64,000 nucleotides of DNA from Bog-473 sp963725895 (GTDB lineage: Bacteria; Actinomycetota; Acidimicrobiia; Acidimicrobiales; RAAP-2), in the NCBI GenBank assembly GCA_963725895.1, contig CAVSAJ010000002.1:62001-126000 (forward strand). Direction: 5' to 3'. The translations under genes were made by a program, and so were the position numbers. Positions 47,942-56,256 of the stretch are shown here, in pieces; the stretch's first letter is position 1, and every line of letters begins with the position of its first letter. The notes under the pieces are model-generated. The model saw only the letters and a list, made by a program, of their open reading frames with translations. It was not told where the DNA came from and made no database searches.

Positions 47942-48910
47942 CTAATGGGCACCGATGGGCACCCCCGGCGACGGAGCGTCCCGGACCAGGGGGGTGGGCA
48001 CGGCCTCGGGCGCGTGATACGTGCAGGCAAGAAAGGTCTGCACGGCGCCGATCACCAGGGCGGTGGCGCCGACGATGTGCACCTCGACCAGCAGCGCGGG
48101 CAGATGGGTGAAGTACTGCGTGTACCCGACCGCGGCCTGGGCCACCAGCACCACCATCAAGATGCGCGCGGTGCGGCGGACCCGCTCGGGCACATCGCCC
48201 ATGTGCAAGCCGACGACGAGCCCGATGGTCACGCCGACGAGCAAGAGGGCGAGACTCGAGTGCAGCTCGGCCATGTCGCGCAGTGCGATGGGCAGACGCT
48301 TGGCGACCTGTTGGCCCGAGGCGTCGCCGGCATGGGGCCCAGCACCGGTCGTTGCCGTGCCGGCCGCGATCACGAGGCCGAGCAACCCGAGGAGCCCGTA
48401 GTAGAGGCGGATGAGTGGCCTGGGTACGAGGAGGTGCGCGGATCCGGGGGAGTAGTCGCGGGTCGAGCGGTGCACCAGCACGACCGCGTCGACCAACAAG
48501 AGCATGGTGGCGAAGAAGTGCACCATGACCACGTAGGGATTCAGCTTCGTGTACACGACGATCCCCCCGAGGACGGCCTGGGCCAGGACGCCGATCACCA
48601 GGCCGCCGCTGAGCCACGTGAGGTCACGCCGGCGGGGGGAGCGGAAGATCGAGCCGAGGAAGGCGGCGGCGACGGCAATGGTGAGGACGACGGTCACCAG
48701 GCGGTTGCCGAACTCGACGAGCCCGTGGAACTGGAGGGCCGGCGTGAGGTGTCCGGCCGAGCACTCCGGCCAGTTGCTACAGCCGAGTCCTGAGCCGGTG
48801 AGGCGGACCGCCGCACCGGTCAGGACGATGAACGCGGTCATGGCCAGGGCCAGCACGTCGAGACGATGGCTGAGCGAGGGCGAGATGTTTGGGGTGCGGC
48901 GCCGCGACAC
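47942..48910 (-). CDS. ctaA: Heme A synthase (CtaA/COX15 family)
   Basis: About 322 residues from GTG 48910; the frame is open to ATG 48985, which would overlap ctaB's start, so the shorter form is preferred. Eight hydrophobic helices. The heme-ligating His residues appear in ALQFHGLVEFGNRL, VVMVHFFATM, AELHSSLALL and LLVEVHIVGA, and the GSGLGCSNWPEC segment has the external Cys pair typical of actinobacterial CtaA. It oxidises heme O to heme A for cytochrome aa3 oxidase. Divergent from ctaB, with only 67 bp between. Confidence 0.9.
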   Translation of the reverse strand: MSRRRTPNISPSLSHRLDVLALAMTAFIVLTGAAVRLTGSGLGCSNWPECSAGHLTPALQFHGLVEFGNRLVTVVLTIAVAAAFLGSIFRSPRRRDLTWLSGGLVIGVLAQAVLGGIVVYTKLNPYVVMVHFFATMLLLVDAVVLVHRSTRDYSPGSAHLLVPRPLIRLYYGLLGLLGLVIAAGTATTGAGPHAGDASGQQVAKRLPIALRDMAELHSSLALLLVGVTIGLVVGLHMGDVPERVRRTARILMVVLVAQAAVGYTQYFTHLPALLVEVHIVGATALVIGAVQTFLACTYHAPEAVPTPLVRDAPSPGVPIGAH

Positions 48911-48977
48911 GCGGGCCAAGCGTACCGGGACACAGCGCTTGGTCCCGGGCGAGCCCTGGTCGTAGGCTGGGTTTTGC

Positions 48978-49913
48978 ATGTCCATCGAGGCACCCGCGCT
49001 CCCCGGACGGCGGGCTGGATGGTCGTGGCCGACGGTCGGGGCCTATGTCGCCCTGACCAAGCCGCGCATCATCGAGCTCCTGCTGGTCACGACGTTGCCC
49101 ACCATGGTGGTGGCGCAGCGCGGCGTGCCGCCGGTCTGGCTCATGGCGGCCACGCTGACTGGCGGTGCGCTGGCGGCCGGGGGTGCCAATGCCATCAACA
49201 TGGTGGTGGACCGCGACATCGACCGGATCATGAACCGCACCAAGAACCGGCCGCTGGTCACCGGTGCCATGACGCCGGCCGCGGCGCTGGTCTTCGCAAT
49301 CTCGCTGGAGGTCGCCGCCTTCGTCGAGCTGTGGCTGGCGGTGAACCTGCTGTCGGCCGTCTTGGCGGTCTCAGCGACCTTGTTCTACGTGTTCGTATAC
49401 ACGCTCTGGCTCAAGCGACGTTCCTCCCAGAACATCGTCATCGGCGGCGCAGCCGGGGCGGTCCCTGTCCTGGTGGGCTGGGCGGCGGTCACCGACAGTC
49501 TGGCCTGGGCCCCGGTCGTGATGTTCGCCATCATTTTCATCTGGACCCCACCGCACTTCTGGTCCCTGGCGGTGCGCTACAAGGAGGACTACGAGGCGGC
49601 CGACGTGCCGATGTTGCCGGTGGTCGCATCGATGAAGCGGACCACGACCGAGATCGTCTACTACACGGTGGCACTGGTGGCCGTGTCGTTCCTGCTCGGC
49701 CCGGTGGCGCACCTGGGTTGGATCTACATGGTCACCGCGGCTGTGCTGGGCGCGGGGTTCTTGTACTTCGTGACTCGCCTGTGGGGGCTGGCCCAGAACG
49801 GACAGGCGAACGGTCGCGAAGCCATGCGGGTCTTCGGCTACTCGATCACGTACCTCACCGTGTTGTTCGTGGCGATGGCGGGCGACGTCCTCATCCGCAA
49901 CCACATTCACTAA
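48978..49913 (+). CDS. ctaB: Protoheme IX farnesyltransferase (heme O synthase)
   Basis: A 311-residue UbiA-superfamily prenyltransferase with nine hydrophobic helices. The first Asp-rich motif is NMVVDRDIDRIMNRTKNRPL (about residues 75-94), the farnesyl-diphosphate Mg site; the second conserved loop is IFIWTPPHFWSLAVRYKEDY (about 190-209). It converts heme B to heme O in the membrane, the step before CtaA. It is followed after 12 bp by a ResA-type thioredoxin, so the trio serves cytochrome oxidase assembly. Confidence 0.95.
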   Translation: MSIEAPALPGRRAGWSWPTVGAYVALTKPRIIELLLVTTLPTMVVAQRGVPPVWLMAATLTGGALAAGGANAINMVVDRDIDRIMNRTKNRPLVTGAMTPAAALVFAISLEVAAFVELWLAVNLLSAVLAVSATLFYVFVYTLWLKRRSSQNIVIGGAAGAVPVLVGWAAVTDSLAWAPVVMFAIIFIWTPPHFWSLAVRYKEDYEAADVPMLPVVASMKRTTTEIVYYTVALVAVSFLLGPVAHLGWIYMVTAAVLGAGFLYFVTRLWGLAQNGQANGREAMRVFGYSITYLTVLFVAMAGDVLIRNHIH

Positions 49914-49925
49914 CCTCCCCGCGCG

Positions 49926-50627
49926 ATGAGCGACGTATCACCGCCGAGCCCGACGGGTTCGAACGCGCCGGAGCCCGAGCCTGGGTCGGGGCCCGGGTCC
50001 GATCCCGGGTCCGAGCCCGGTGGGTCGCCCGCAGCGCCGGACGGCTCGGTGGCACGAAAGCCACGCAAGGTCTTCTTGGTCGTCGGCATCGTGCTGGCGG
50101 TGGGGCTCGGCATCGGCTTGTTCACGGGGATCGGGACCAGCCAGAGCACGACTGGCGCGCCACACGTCGGCGGATCGGTCCCCTCGTTCACATCGGCGAA
50201 TGTCGGGCCAACCGGCGGGTCGCAGGTCTCCGTCCCCGCCGACGGCGGCGGCAACGACGTTCCTGCCGTCCTCCTCTTCTTCGGTGCCTGGTGTCCGAGT
50301 TGCAGCCAGGAGCTCCCGCCGCTCGCGGCGACGGCCGCCGCGCAGCAGAAAGGGCACGGCGCGCTCTCGCGGATCCATGTGATCGGGATCGACAGCGAGG
50401 ATTCTGCGTCGACGGCGCGCCAGTTCATCCACAAGGAGGGTGTGACCTTCCCGGTGGCGCTCGACCCCAATGTCGCCATCACCAGTGGTCTCTTCTACTT
50501 CGACGGCGACCCTTACGCGGTGTTCGTCAAGGGTGACGGCACGATCAGCAAGATCGTCGCGGGCGCGGTCTTGACGCCGTCCTCATTCAAGATGGACGAG
50601 CAGGCGCTCATTCCCAGCGGAACGTGA
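49926..50627 (+). CDS. Membrane-anchored thioredoxin-like protein (ResA/CcmG/TlpA type)
   Basis: 233 residues: a Pro/Gly/Ser-rich cytoplasmic tail (about 1-45), one transmembrane helix (VFLVVGIVLAVGLGIGLFTG, about 49-68), and an extracytoplasmic thioredoxin fold with active site AWCPSCSQELPPL (Cys pair in WCPSC, about 121-125) and cis-Pro region FDGDPYAVFVK. It likely reduces apocytochrome or copper-chaperone thiols during oxidase assembly, given its place 12 bp after ctaB. It overlaps the convergent ABC permease gene by 20 bp. Confidence 0.88.
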   Translation: MSDVSPPSPTGSNAPEPEPGSGPGSDPGSEPGGSPAAPDGSVARKPRKVFLVVGIVLAVGLGIGLFTGIGTSQSTTGAPHVGGSVPSFTSANVGPTGGSQVSVPADGGGNDVPAVLLFFGAWCPSCSQELPPLAATAAAQQKGHGALSRIHVIGIDSEDSASTARQFIHKEGVTFPVALDPNVAITSGLFYFDGDPYAVFVKGDGTISKIVAGAVLTPSSFKMDEQALIPSGT

Positions 50628-51387
50628 GGGCAGCGGCGACCGGCGCCGCCACCGCCCACACCACCAACACCACCCATGATTCGCCGGGGACCGGCTGACC
50701 TTGGCCGAGGGTCGCGTGCAATGCAGCCGACAGCGCCTCGGCAGGCAACAGCTTGGCGAAGTCGGCCAGGCCGGACGGCAACTTCGAGATCGGAACGACC
50801 ATACCGCCGAGCAGCAGCAGAATCAGGTAGAGCCCGTTGGCCGCGGCCAGGTTGACCTCGGCCCGCAGCGTGCCCGCCATGAGCAGGCCGATGCCAGCGA
50901 AGGCGGTCGAACCGAGCAGGATCGCTCCGACGGCGCCGCCGACCGCGACCGCACCGCCTCCGCCGGGGTTCCAGCCCAGCGCGAGGCCGACGGGCAACAG
51001 GACCGCCGCCTGCACGAGCTCGACGGCGACGATCGTCACGATCTTGGCTCCGAGCAGGCGAGGCCGCCCGAGCGGTGTGGAACCGAGCCGCTTGAGGACC
51101 CCGTAGCCGCGCTCGAACCCGGTCGCGATGCCGAGCGAGACCATCGCGGTCGACATAACGGCAAGCGCAAGGATCCCGGGCACGAAGAAGTTGGCCGGAG
51201 TGGCCGTCGGCGTCGACACCACCTTGACCTTGGAGAAGAACAGCAGGAACAAGACGGGGATACCCAGGGTGAGCAGCAGCGTCTCGCCGCGGCGGAGGGT
51301 CATGTAGATCTCGGCGCCTGTCTGTGCAACGAGCGGCCGAAGCGGATGGTGGGTGCTGCGGGCGATCGCTGTATCGGCGGCGGTCAT
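50608..51387 (-). CDS. ABC-2 type transporter permease
   Basis: A 259-residue integral membrane protein with six helices (for example LLLTLGIPVLFLLFFSKVKV, FFVPGILALAVMSTAMVSLG, LYLILLLLGGMVVPISKLPS). The conserved ABC-2 loop GFERGYGVLKRLGSTPLGRP lies at about 87-106. ATG 51387 overlaps by 4 bp the stop of the ATPase gene, so they are one exporter. Substrate unknown; in mycobacteria ABC exporter genes also sit beside the ctaA-ctaB region, so a link with respiration or heme is possible. Confidence 0.9.
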   Translation of the reverse strand: MTAADTAIARSTHHPLRPLVAQTGAEIYMTLRRGETLLLTLGIPVLFLLFFSKVKVVSTPTATPANFFVPGILALAVMSTAMVSLGIATGFERGYGVLKRLGSTPLGRPRLLGAKIVTIVAVELVQAAVLLPVGLALGWNPGGGGAVAVGGAVGAILLGSTAFAGIGLLMAGTLRAEVNLAAANGLYLILLLLGGMVVPISKLPSGLADFAKLLPAEALSAALHATLGQGQPVPGESWVVLVVWAVAAPVAAALTFRWE

Positions 51388-52511
51388 CGTGGGCTCCTCC
51401 GCCTGCGTGCTCGCCGGCGGCCGCCGCTCCCGCCGTGCTGGTCGGGCTCGCCGGATGGTGCGGCCTCGGGCGGGATTGTGGCTCCGGCTACTTCCACACC
51501 GACTGCTTCGAAATAGACCTCCTCGAGCGTTCGGCCCACGACGAGATCGGTGAGGACGGCGCCCCGCGCGGCGAGAAACGTGGCGACGATCGCCGTCGCG
51601 CCAGGGGTATCGACGCCGGCGGTCGTGCCGGTGTCGGCGGTCGTGCCGGTGTCGGCGGTCGTGCCGGTGTCGGCGGTCGTATCCGTCCCAGTGCCGGTCT
51701 CGAGGCGATACCGGCCCGGCGCGGTCTCCAGGACCGTCGTCCCTCCCCCGACTTCGGCGGCGAGGGCACCGACGTCGAGCCCGGGTGGGGCGCCAAACGT
51801 GATCATGACCGGGGTCGGCCGTCCGTGTGCGCTGGCACCTGCGGGGCCGGCGAGGAGCTCACGGGGCGTCCCCTCGCGCACGATGCGGCCGGCCGCCATG
51901 ATCGCGATGCGATCGGCCACCTTCTCCGCCTCACCGAGCTCGTGGGTGGTGAGGAGGGTACAGACGCCGTTGTCCTTCAGCTCCGCCACGACTGTCCTGA
52001 TGGCGACGCGTCCTTCGGGGTCGACGCCGGCTGTCGGCTCGTCCAAGAAGGCCACCTCGGGGCGACCGATCAACGCCAAGGCCAAGGAGAGCCGCTGCTG
52101 CTCCCCGCCGGAGAGGTGGCGCCACGGCGTGGTGGCTACGGCGCGCAGGCCCACCAGGTCGAGCAGCTCCTCTGTCGGGACCGGATCGGAGTAGTACCCC
52201 GCGAACAGGTCGAGGGCTCGCCGCGGACCGAGCATCGGATAGACCCCGCCGCGCTGGAGCATCACGCCGATGTGCGTCGTGAGCGCGTCGTGGTCGGCGA
52301 CGGGGTCGAAGCCGAGGACGCGCAGCTGACCTGCGGACGGCCGGCGGTAGCCCTCGAGGCTCTCCACGGTCGAGGTCTTGCCGGCACCGTTCGGGCCCAG
52401 TATCACCAGCACTTCACCCCGATCGGCGACGAGATGCAGATCGTCGACGGCGGCGCGCGTGCCTTCGGGGCCATAACGCACGGTGAGGCCGGTGACCTGG
52501 ACGGCTGGCAC
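51384..52511 (-). CDS. ABC transporter ATP-binding protein
   Basis: 375 residues from GTG 52511 (VPAVQVTGLTVRYGPEG). Walker A GPNGAGKT (about 39-46), signature LSGGEQQRLSL (about 135-145), Walker B VAFLDEPTAGVDP (about 155-167) and the switch His in TTHELGEAEK. After the ATPase (about residue 215) comes a variable domain (PTPVMITFGAPPGLDVGALA) with a 6-residue TADTGT repeat and a basic Arg-rich tail (GGRRRARRRRSPR). It powers the ABC-2 exporter with the gene below. Its start is only 27 bp from that of serS on the other strand. Confidence 0.9.
   Translation of the reverse strand: MPAVQVTGLTVRYGPEGTRAAVDDLHLVADRGEVLVILGPNGAGKTSTVESLEGYRRPSAGQLRVLGFDPVADHDALTTHIGVMLQRGGVYPMLGPRRALDLFAGYYSDPVPTEELLDLVGLRAVATTPWRHLSGGEQQRLSLALALIGRPEVAFLDEPTAGVDPEGRVAIRTVVAELKDNGVCTLLTTHELGEAEKVADRIAIMAAGRIVREGTPRELLAGPAGASAHGRPTPVMITFGAPPGLDVGALAAEVGGGTTVLETAPGRYRLETGTGTDTTADTGTTADTGTTADTGTTAGVDTPGATAIVATFLAARGAVLTDLVVGRTLEEVYFEAVGVEVAGATIPPEAAPSGEPDQHGGSGGRRRARRRRSPR
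51622..51675. repeat. 18-bp tandem repeat inside the ABC ATPase gene (three units)
   Basis: GTCGTGCCGGTGTCGGCG repeated three times with a partial fourth; on the coding strand it specifies TADTGT repeats in the linker of the ATPase C-terminal domain. The repeat keeps the frame (18 bp), so copy number can vary without breaking the gene. Confidence 0.8.
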
Positions 52512-52538
52512 GGCGTCGCAGGCTACTTTGGCCCCCAA

Positions 52539-53843
52539 ATGATCGATATCCGGGCCCTCCGCGACGACCCTGACTCCGTCAAGGGCGCGCTGGCGCGTCG
52601 CGGTGTCGAGGCAGCCGAGGTTGATGCCGTGATCGAGGCGGACGCGACCTGGCGGACGAGGGTGAAGGCCGCAGAGGACCTGCGGAGCGAGGTCAAGGCA
52701 CTCTCCCGCGAGGTCGGCGGCGCGAAGAAGGCGGGAAATGACGCGCGGGCCGACGAGCTCAGCGCACGGAGCCGAATGCTCGGCGAGCAGGAGCGGGCCG
52801 CCGCAGCGGAGGCGGAGGCGGCCGAGGAGCGCGTGCGCACAGGGCTGCTGTACCTCCCCAACATCCCGGCGGACGACGCGCCGGACGGGGAGGGCGAAGA
52901 AGACAACGTGGAGGTCCGGCGGTGGTGGCCGGGGCGGGATATCGAGCAGTTGGGACCAGAACGGCTCGAACACCAACAGGTGCCGCACTGGGAGATCGGT
53001 GAGGCCCTGCAGATCCTCGACATGGAGCGCGGGGCACGGCTCTCGGGGTCGATGTTCCCGCTCTATCGGGGCCCCGGTGCGCGGCTGCTGCGCGCACTCA
53101 CCGCGTTCGCCATCGACCGCCACGCGCCGGCCTACGAAGAGATCCGCCCACCCACGGTCGTCCTTACCGACACTATGACTTCGACGGGACACCTGCCGAA
53201 GTTCGCCGACGACGCCTATCACGTGGTGCGCGACGATCTGTGGCTCATCCCGACGGCGGAGGTCCCTCTGACATCGATGCACCGGGGCGAGATCCTGGAG
53301 GAGTCGCAGTTGCCCCTGCGGTTCACAGCCTCGACTGCCTGTTACCGGCGGGAGGCAGGCTCGGCGGGTCGTGATACCCGTGGCCTCCTGCGCGTGCACG
53401 AGTTCGACAAAGTCGAGCTTTTCGCGTACGCCACGCCCGATGGAGCGCTCGACGCACAGGCGGACATCCTGCGGCGAGCCGAGACGATGCTGCAGGAGCT
53501 CGAGCTGCCCTACAGAGTGCTCGACCTGTGCACGGGGGATCTGAGCGGGTCGTCGGCCAGGACGTTCGATCTGGAGGCGTATGCACCGGGCGTCGACCGG
53601 TGGCTCGAAGTCTCCTCGGTCAGCTGGTTCCGCGACTACCAGGCCCGGCGGGCGAACGTCCGCTTCCGGCCGGCGGGCGGCGGCCCGTTGCAGCTCGTGC
53701 ACACGGTCAACGGCTCAGCGCTGGCGTGGCCGCGGATCTGGGCCGCGCTGGTGGAGAACGGCCGGCAACCGGACGGGTCGGTGCTGTTGCCCGAGGTGCT
53801 GGCCCCGTACCTGGGCGGCGAACTCCTCATCAAGGCGCCGTGA
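52539..53843 (+). CDS. serS: Seryl-tRNA synthetase
   Basis: 434 residues from ATG 52539 (MIDIRALRDDPDSVKGALAR). The N-terminal antiparallel coiled coil spans about 30-105 (RSEVKALSREVGGAKKAGND). Class II motifs: motif 1 region SMFPLYRGPGARLLRALTAF, TAEVPLTS, motif 2 ACYRREAGSAGRDTRGLLRV then HEFDKVE (about 265-291), motif 3 HTVNGSALAWPRIWAALVEN (about 389-408). The serine-binding SSVSWFRDYQARRANVRFR block is near-canonical. Charges tRNA-Ser in the cytosol. Longer open frames upstream are antisense to the ABC ATPase. Confidence 0.97.
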   Translation: MIDIRALRDDPDSVKGALARRGVEAAEVDAVIEADATWRTRVKAAEDLRSEVKALSREVGGAKKAGNDARADELSARSRMLGEQERAAAAEAEAAEERVRTGLLYLPNIPADDAPDGEGEEDNVEVRRWWPGRDIEQLGPERLEHQQVPHWEIGEALQILDMERGARLSGSMFPLYRGPGARLLRALTAFAIDRHAPAYEEIRPPTVVLTDTMTSTGHLPKFADDAYHVVRDDLWLIPTAEVPLTSMHRGEILEESQLPLRFTASTACYRREAGSAGRDTRGLLRVHEFDKVELFAYATPDGALDAQADILRRAETMLQELELPYRVLDLCTGDLSGSSARTFDLEAYAPGVDRWLEVSSVSWFRDYQARRANVRFRPAGGGPLQLVHTVNGSALAWPRIWAALVENGRQPDGSVLLPEVLAPYLGGELLIKAP

Positions 53844-54595
53844 GCGCCCTCGAGGATGGAGCCGCCGGCAGTGGGTTGAGCTTCGGCTTCGAGCAGATGC
53901 TCGAGTCGATTGCGACCGAGAGCCGCACGCTCTCCGATGCCGTTGCGCGCTCGGACCTGGAGGCTCGGGTTCCCTCGTGCCCAAAGTGGTCGGTGCGCGA
54001 CCTCGCCCATCACATCGGCGAGGTGCAGTGGTACTGGGGCCAGAACGTTGCGGCCAAGAATGCCGACGAACGGTCGGGCGGTGATCTCACTGCGTTCCCC
54101 GAGGACGCAGACCTCTTGGCGTGGCTCGGCTGGTGCACCTACACGCTGCTCGGCGCGCTGCGCGACGCCGGTCCCGACGCGCCCTGCTGGACGTGGTGGC
54201 CCGAGCCGCACACGTCGCGCGCCGTGGCGCGTCACCAAGCCCAGGAAGTCGCCGTGCACCGCTGGGACGCCGAGGGGGTTGCCGGACCCGGTGCATCCGA
54301 GCCGCTGGCGGCCGGACTCGCAACCGACGGGGTGCCCGAGTTCGTCGACATCATGGTGGGGGCCGACCGGGGCGCGCTGCCAGGCACCGTGACGCTGACC
54401 GCGACCGACACCGGCGCAAGCTGGCAGATCACGGGCGATGCCGGCGTCGTGCGGCCTGGACGCGAGTCGGAGCTGCGGGCGACCGCGTCGGAGCTGGTGC
54501 TCATGCTGTACCGCCGGCTGCCGGTGCCTGACTCGCACGTGGTCGGAGACCCCGTGCTGGTCGCGGCGTTGCTGTCGCTGGCCGACACGTCGTGA
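53840..54595 (+). CDS. Maleylpyruvate-isomerase-type, mycothiol-dependent DinB-fold protein
   Basis: 251 residues; GTG 53840 overlaps the serS stop (GTGA). An N-terminal MDMPI/DinB four-helix domain (about 15-160) has the family opening VPSCPKWSVRDLAHHIGEVQ (about 44-63) and metal-ligand type His residues (HHIGE; later RHQAQEVAVHRWDAEG at about 132-147). The C-terminal SCP2-like beta domain (about 165-250) reads TVTLTATDTGASWQITGDAG. The family is actinobacterial and usually mycothiol-linked; the reaction is not known for most members. Confidence 0.87.
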   Translation: MSALEDGAAGSGLSFGFEQMLESIATESRTLSDAVARSDLEARVPSCPKWSVRDLAHHIGEVQWYWGQNVAAKNADERSGGDLTAFPEDADLLAWLGWCTYTLLGALRDAGPDAPCWTWWPEPHTSRAVARHQAQEVAVHRWDAEGVAGPGASEPLAAGLATDGVPEFVDIMVGADRGALPGTVTLTATDTGASWQITGDAGVVRPGRESELRATASELVLMLYRRLPVPDSHVVGDPVLVAALLSLADTS

Positions 54596-55326
54596 CGGAG
54601 CTCACATTCCTCGGCACCGGCAACTTCCTGGCGCCGCCCGGCCGATACTGGAACAGCTTCGTCATGGATGGCAACGTGTTGGTCGAACCGTCGCCGATCG
54701 CTCTGCCGCATCTGCGCCGGTGTGGCCTCTCGCTCGACGCCATCGACGTCGTGGTCGTCTCGCACTTTCATGCCGACCACTGCTTCGGCTGGCCCTTCCT
54801 ACTGGAGGCGTTCGCCGAACAGGCACCGGGGCACTCACTCCATGTCGTGGGGCCGCCGGGGATCGAGGCCCACCTGGCCAACATGAACGAGGCCGGTGCC
54901 GTCCGCTCGGTGACCGAGGTGGCGTACAAGACACTCGATCTGCACTTCGTCGAGGTCGACGGGTCCTGGCAGTCGGCTGGCCCGCAGTGCTTCCGGGCCA
55001 TCGAGGTGGTGCACGTTCCCTACCTGCGTTGCTTCGGGTACCTGTTCGACCGAGGCACCCAGATCGTGGCCTACTCGGGTGACACGACTCCTTGTGTGGG
55101 ACTCACCGAATTGGCGCAGGAGGCCGACGTGCTGGTGGTGGAATGCAACGGCCGGCACCTGCCTGCCGGCGCCCTGCCTGTCCACATGGACGAGGACTCG
55201 GTCCGCGACCTGCAGGCCGCCAATGACGACGTCCGGCTGATCCTGACCCATCTGGGCGAGCAGGTGGACGTTGCGTCGATGTCGGGCGTCACCGTCCCGT
55301 CCGACTTCGAGAAAGTGACCGTCTGA
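54592..55326 (+). CDS. MBL-fold metallo-hydrolase (RNase Z/arylsulfatase-like)
   Basis: 244 residues; GTG 54592 overlaps the previous stop (GTGA). Metal site SHFHADHCFGWPF (HxHxDH, about residues 57-69), a later D in AYSGDTTPCVGL (about 160-171) and His in ILTHLGEQVD (about 221-230). It opens with TFLGTGNFLAPPGRYWNSFV, the ribonuclease-Z-like fold start. Probably a hydrolase on nucleic acid or small esters. Last gene of the serS-led unit, followed by a bidirectional hairpin. Confidence 0.88.
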   Translation: MTELTFLGTGNFLAPPGRYWNSFVMDGNVLVEPSPIALPHLRRCGLSLDAIDVVVVSHFHADHCFGWPFLLEAFAEQAPGHSLHVVGPPGIEAHLANMNEAGAVRSVTEVAYKTLDLHFVEVDGSWQSAGPQCFRAIEVVHVPYLRCFGYLFDRGTQIVAYSGDTTPCVGLTELAQEADVLVVECNGRHLPAGALPVHMDEDSVRDLQAANDDVRLILTHLGEQVDVASMSGVTVPSDFEKVTV

Positions 55327-55369
55327 CCAGGGATTGTGTACTCCGCGAGTGGCGGTGCCGGTGTCGGTC

Positions 55370-55388
55370 GCCCTCGCGAGGCGAGGGC
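55370..55388. terminator. Hairpin between convergent MBL and response-regulator genes
   Basis: GCCCTCGC-GAG-GCGAGGGC, eight pairs with a three-base loop, 44 bp past the MBL stop. The symmetric stem would act on either strand; no T-tract. Confidence 0.6.
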
Positions 55389-55444
55389 AGGGGTAGGTCG
55401 GTCGACGTGGATACGTATCCTTCGTTAAACCCCCCGAATGGGTG

Positions 55445-55461
55445 CCCCCTCAATCTGGGGG
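55445..55461 (-). terminator. Small hairpin just after the response-regulator stop
   Basis: CCCCC-TCAATCT-GGGGG, 10 nt beyond the TGA of the regulator gene on the minus strand. Short stem, so weak or regulatory. Confidence 0.45.
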
Positions 55462-55470
55462 TGTGTGCTC

Positions 55471-56256
55471 TCAGACCCCGGCGGCGGCGAAGCGATAGCC
55501 GACGCCGCGGACCGTCGTGATCAGCACCGGCGTCGAGGGGTCCGCCTCAATGCGAGACCGCAGCCGCTTGATATGCACATCGAGCGTCTTCGTGTCCCCG
55601 ATGTAGTCGGTGCCCCACACGCGATCGATCAGGACGTCACGAGTCAGGACCCGTCCCGAGTTCTCCACGAGGAGACGCAGGAGCTCGAATTCCTTGCGTC
55701 GCAGATGCACCTCTTCGCCACGCACGAACACACGGCGCTGGTCGAAGTCGACCTTGATGCCGTTCGACTCCCAGATGCCGTCGCTGCCGAACTCGATCGA
55801 GCCGGTTTGTTCGGATGCTTCGGGTCCACCCGGAGTACGCCGCAGTACGGCACGCATCCGGGCCACGAGCTCCCGTAGGCGGTAAGGCTTCGTGACGTAG
55901 TCGTCCGCGCCAACCTCGAGCGCCACAACAGTGTCGATCTCGGTCCCCTTTGCCGTGACCATGATGATGGGGACCTGCGACCGGGTCCGGATGGTCCGGC
56001 AGACGTCGATGCCCGACATCTTGGGCAGCATCAGGTCGAGCAGCAGGATGTCGGGCGTGGTCTCCTCGAAGAGCTGCAGGGCCTCGTTGCCGTCGCGGGC
56101 CACGGTCACCCGGAAGCCCTCGTTGGTGAGCCCGATCACCAACGCCTCGATGAACGACTCCTCGTCCTCGGCCAGCAAGACCTTCACCGGACCCTCGCCC
56201 TGCGCCGATCGCGGCCCCTTCTTGCCGGACGCCTTGTTCGCAAGGGCCTTGGTCAC
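55471..56256 (-). CDS. regX3: OmpR/PhoB-family response regulator, RegX3-like
   Basis: 261 residues. The receiver domain starts at about residue 25 (VKVLLAEDEESFIEALVIGL) with phospho-acceptor D74 in ILLLDLMLPKMSGIDVC; conserved Thr/Lys lie in IIMVTAKGTE and DYVTKPYRLREL. The winged-helix effector (about 165-259) reads VHLRRKEFELLRLLVENSGR, VWGTDYIGDTKTLDVHIKRL. An N-terminal extension of 24 basic residues (KALANKASGKKGPRSAQGEG) is unusual; GTG 56187 would give the normal length. Coupled by ATGA to the kinase gene, the same order as senX3-regX3, which senses phosphate in mycobacteria. Confidence 0.9.
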   Translation of the reverse strand: MTKALANKASGKKGPRSAQGEGPVKVLLAEDEESFIEALVIGLTNEGFRVTVARDGNEALQLFEETTPDILLLDLMLPKMSGIDVCRTIRTRSQVPIIMVTAKGTEIDTVVALEVGADDYVTKPYRLRELVARMRAVLRRTPGGPEASEQTGSIEFGSDGIWESNGIKVDFDQRRVFVRGEEVHLRRKEFELLRLLVENSGRVLTRDVLIDRVWGTDYIGDTKTLDVHIKRLRSRIEADPSTPVLITTVRGVGYRFAAAGV

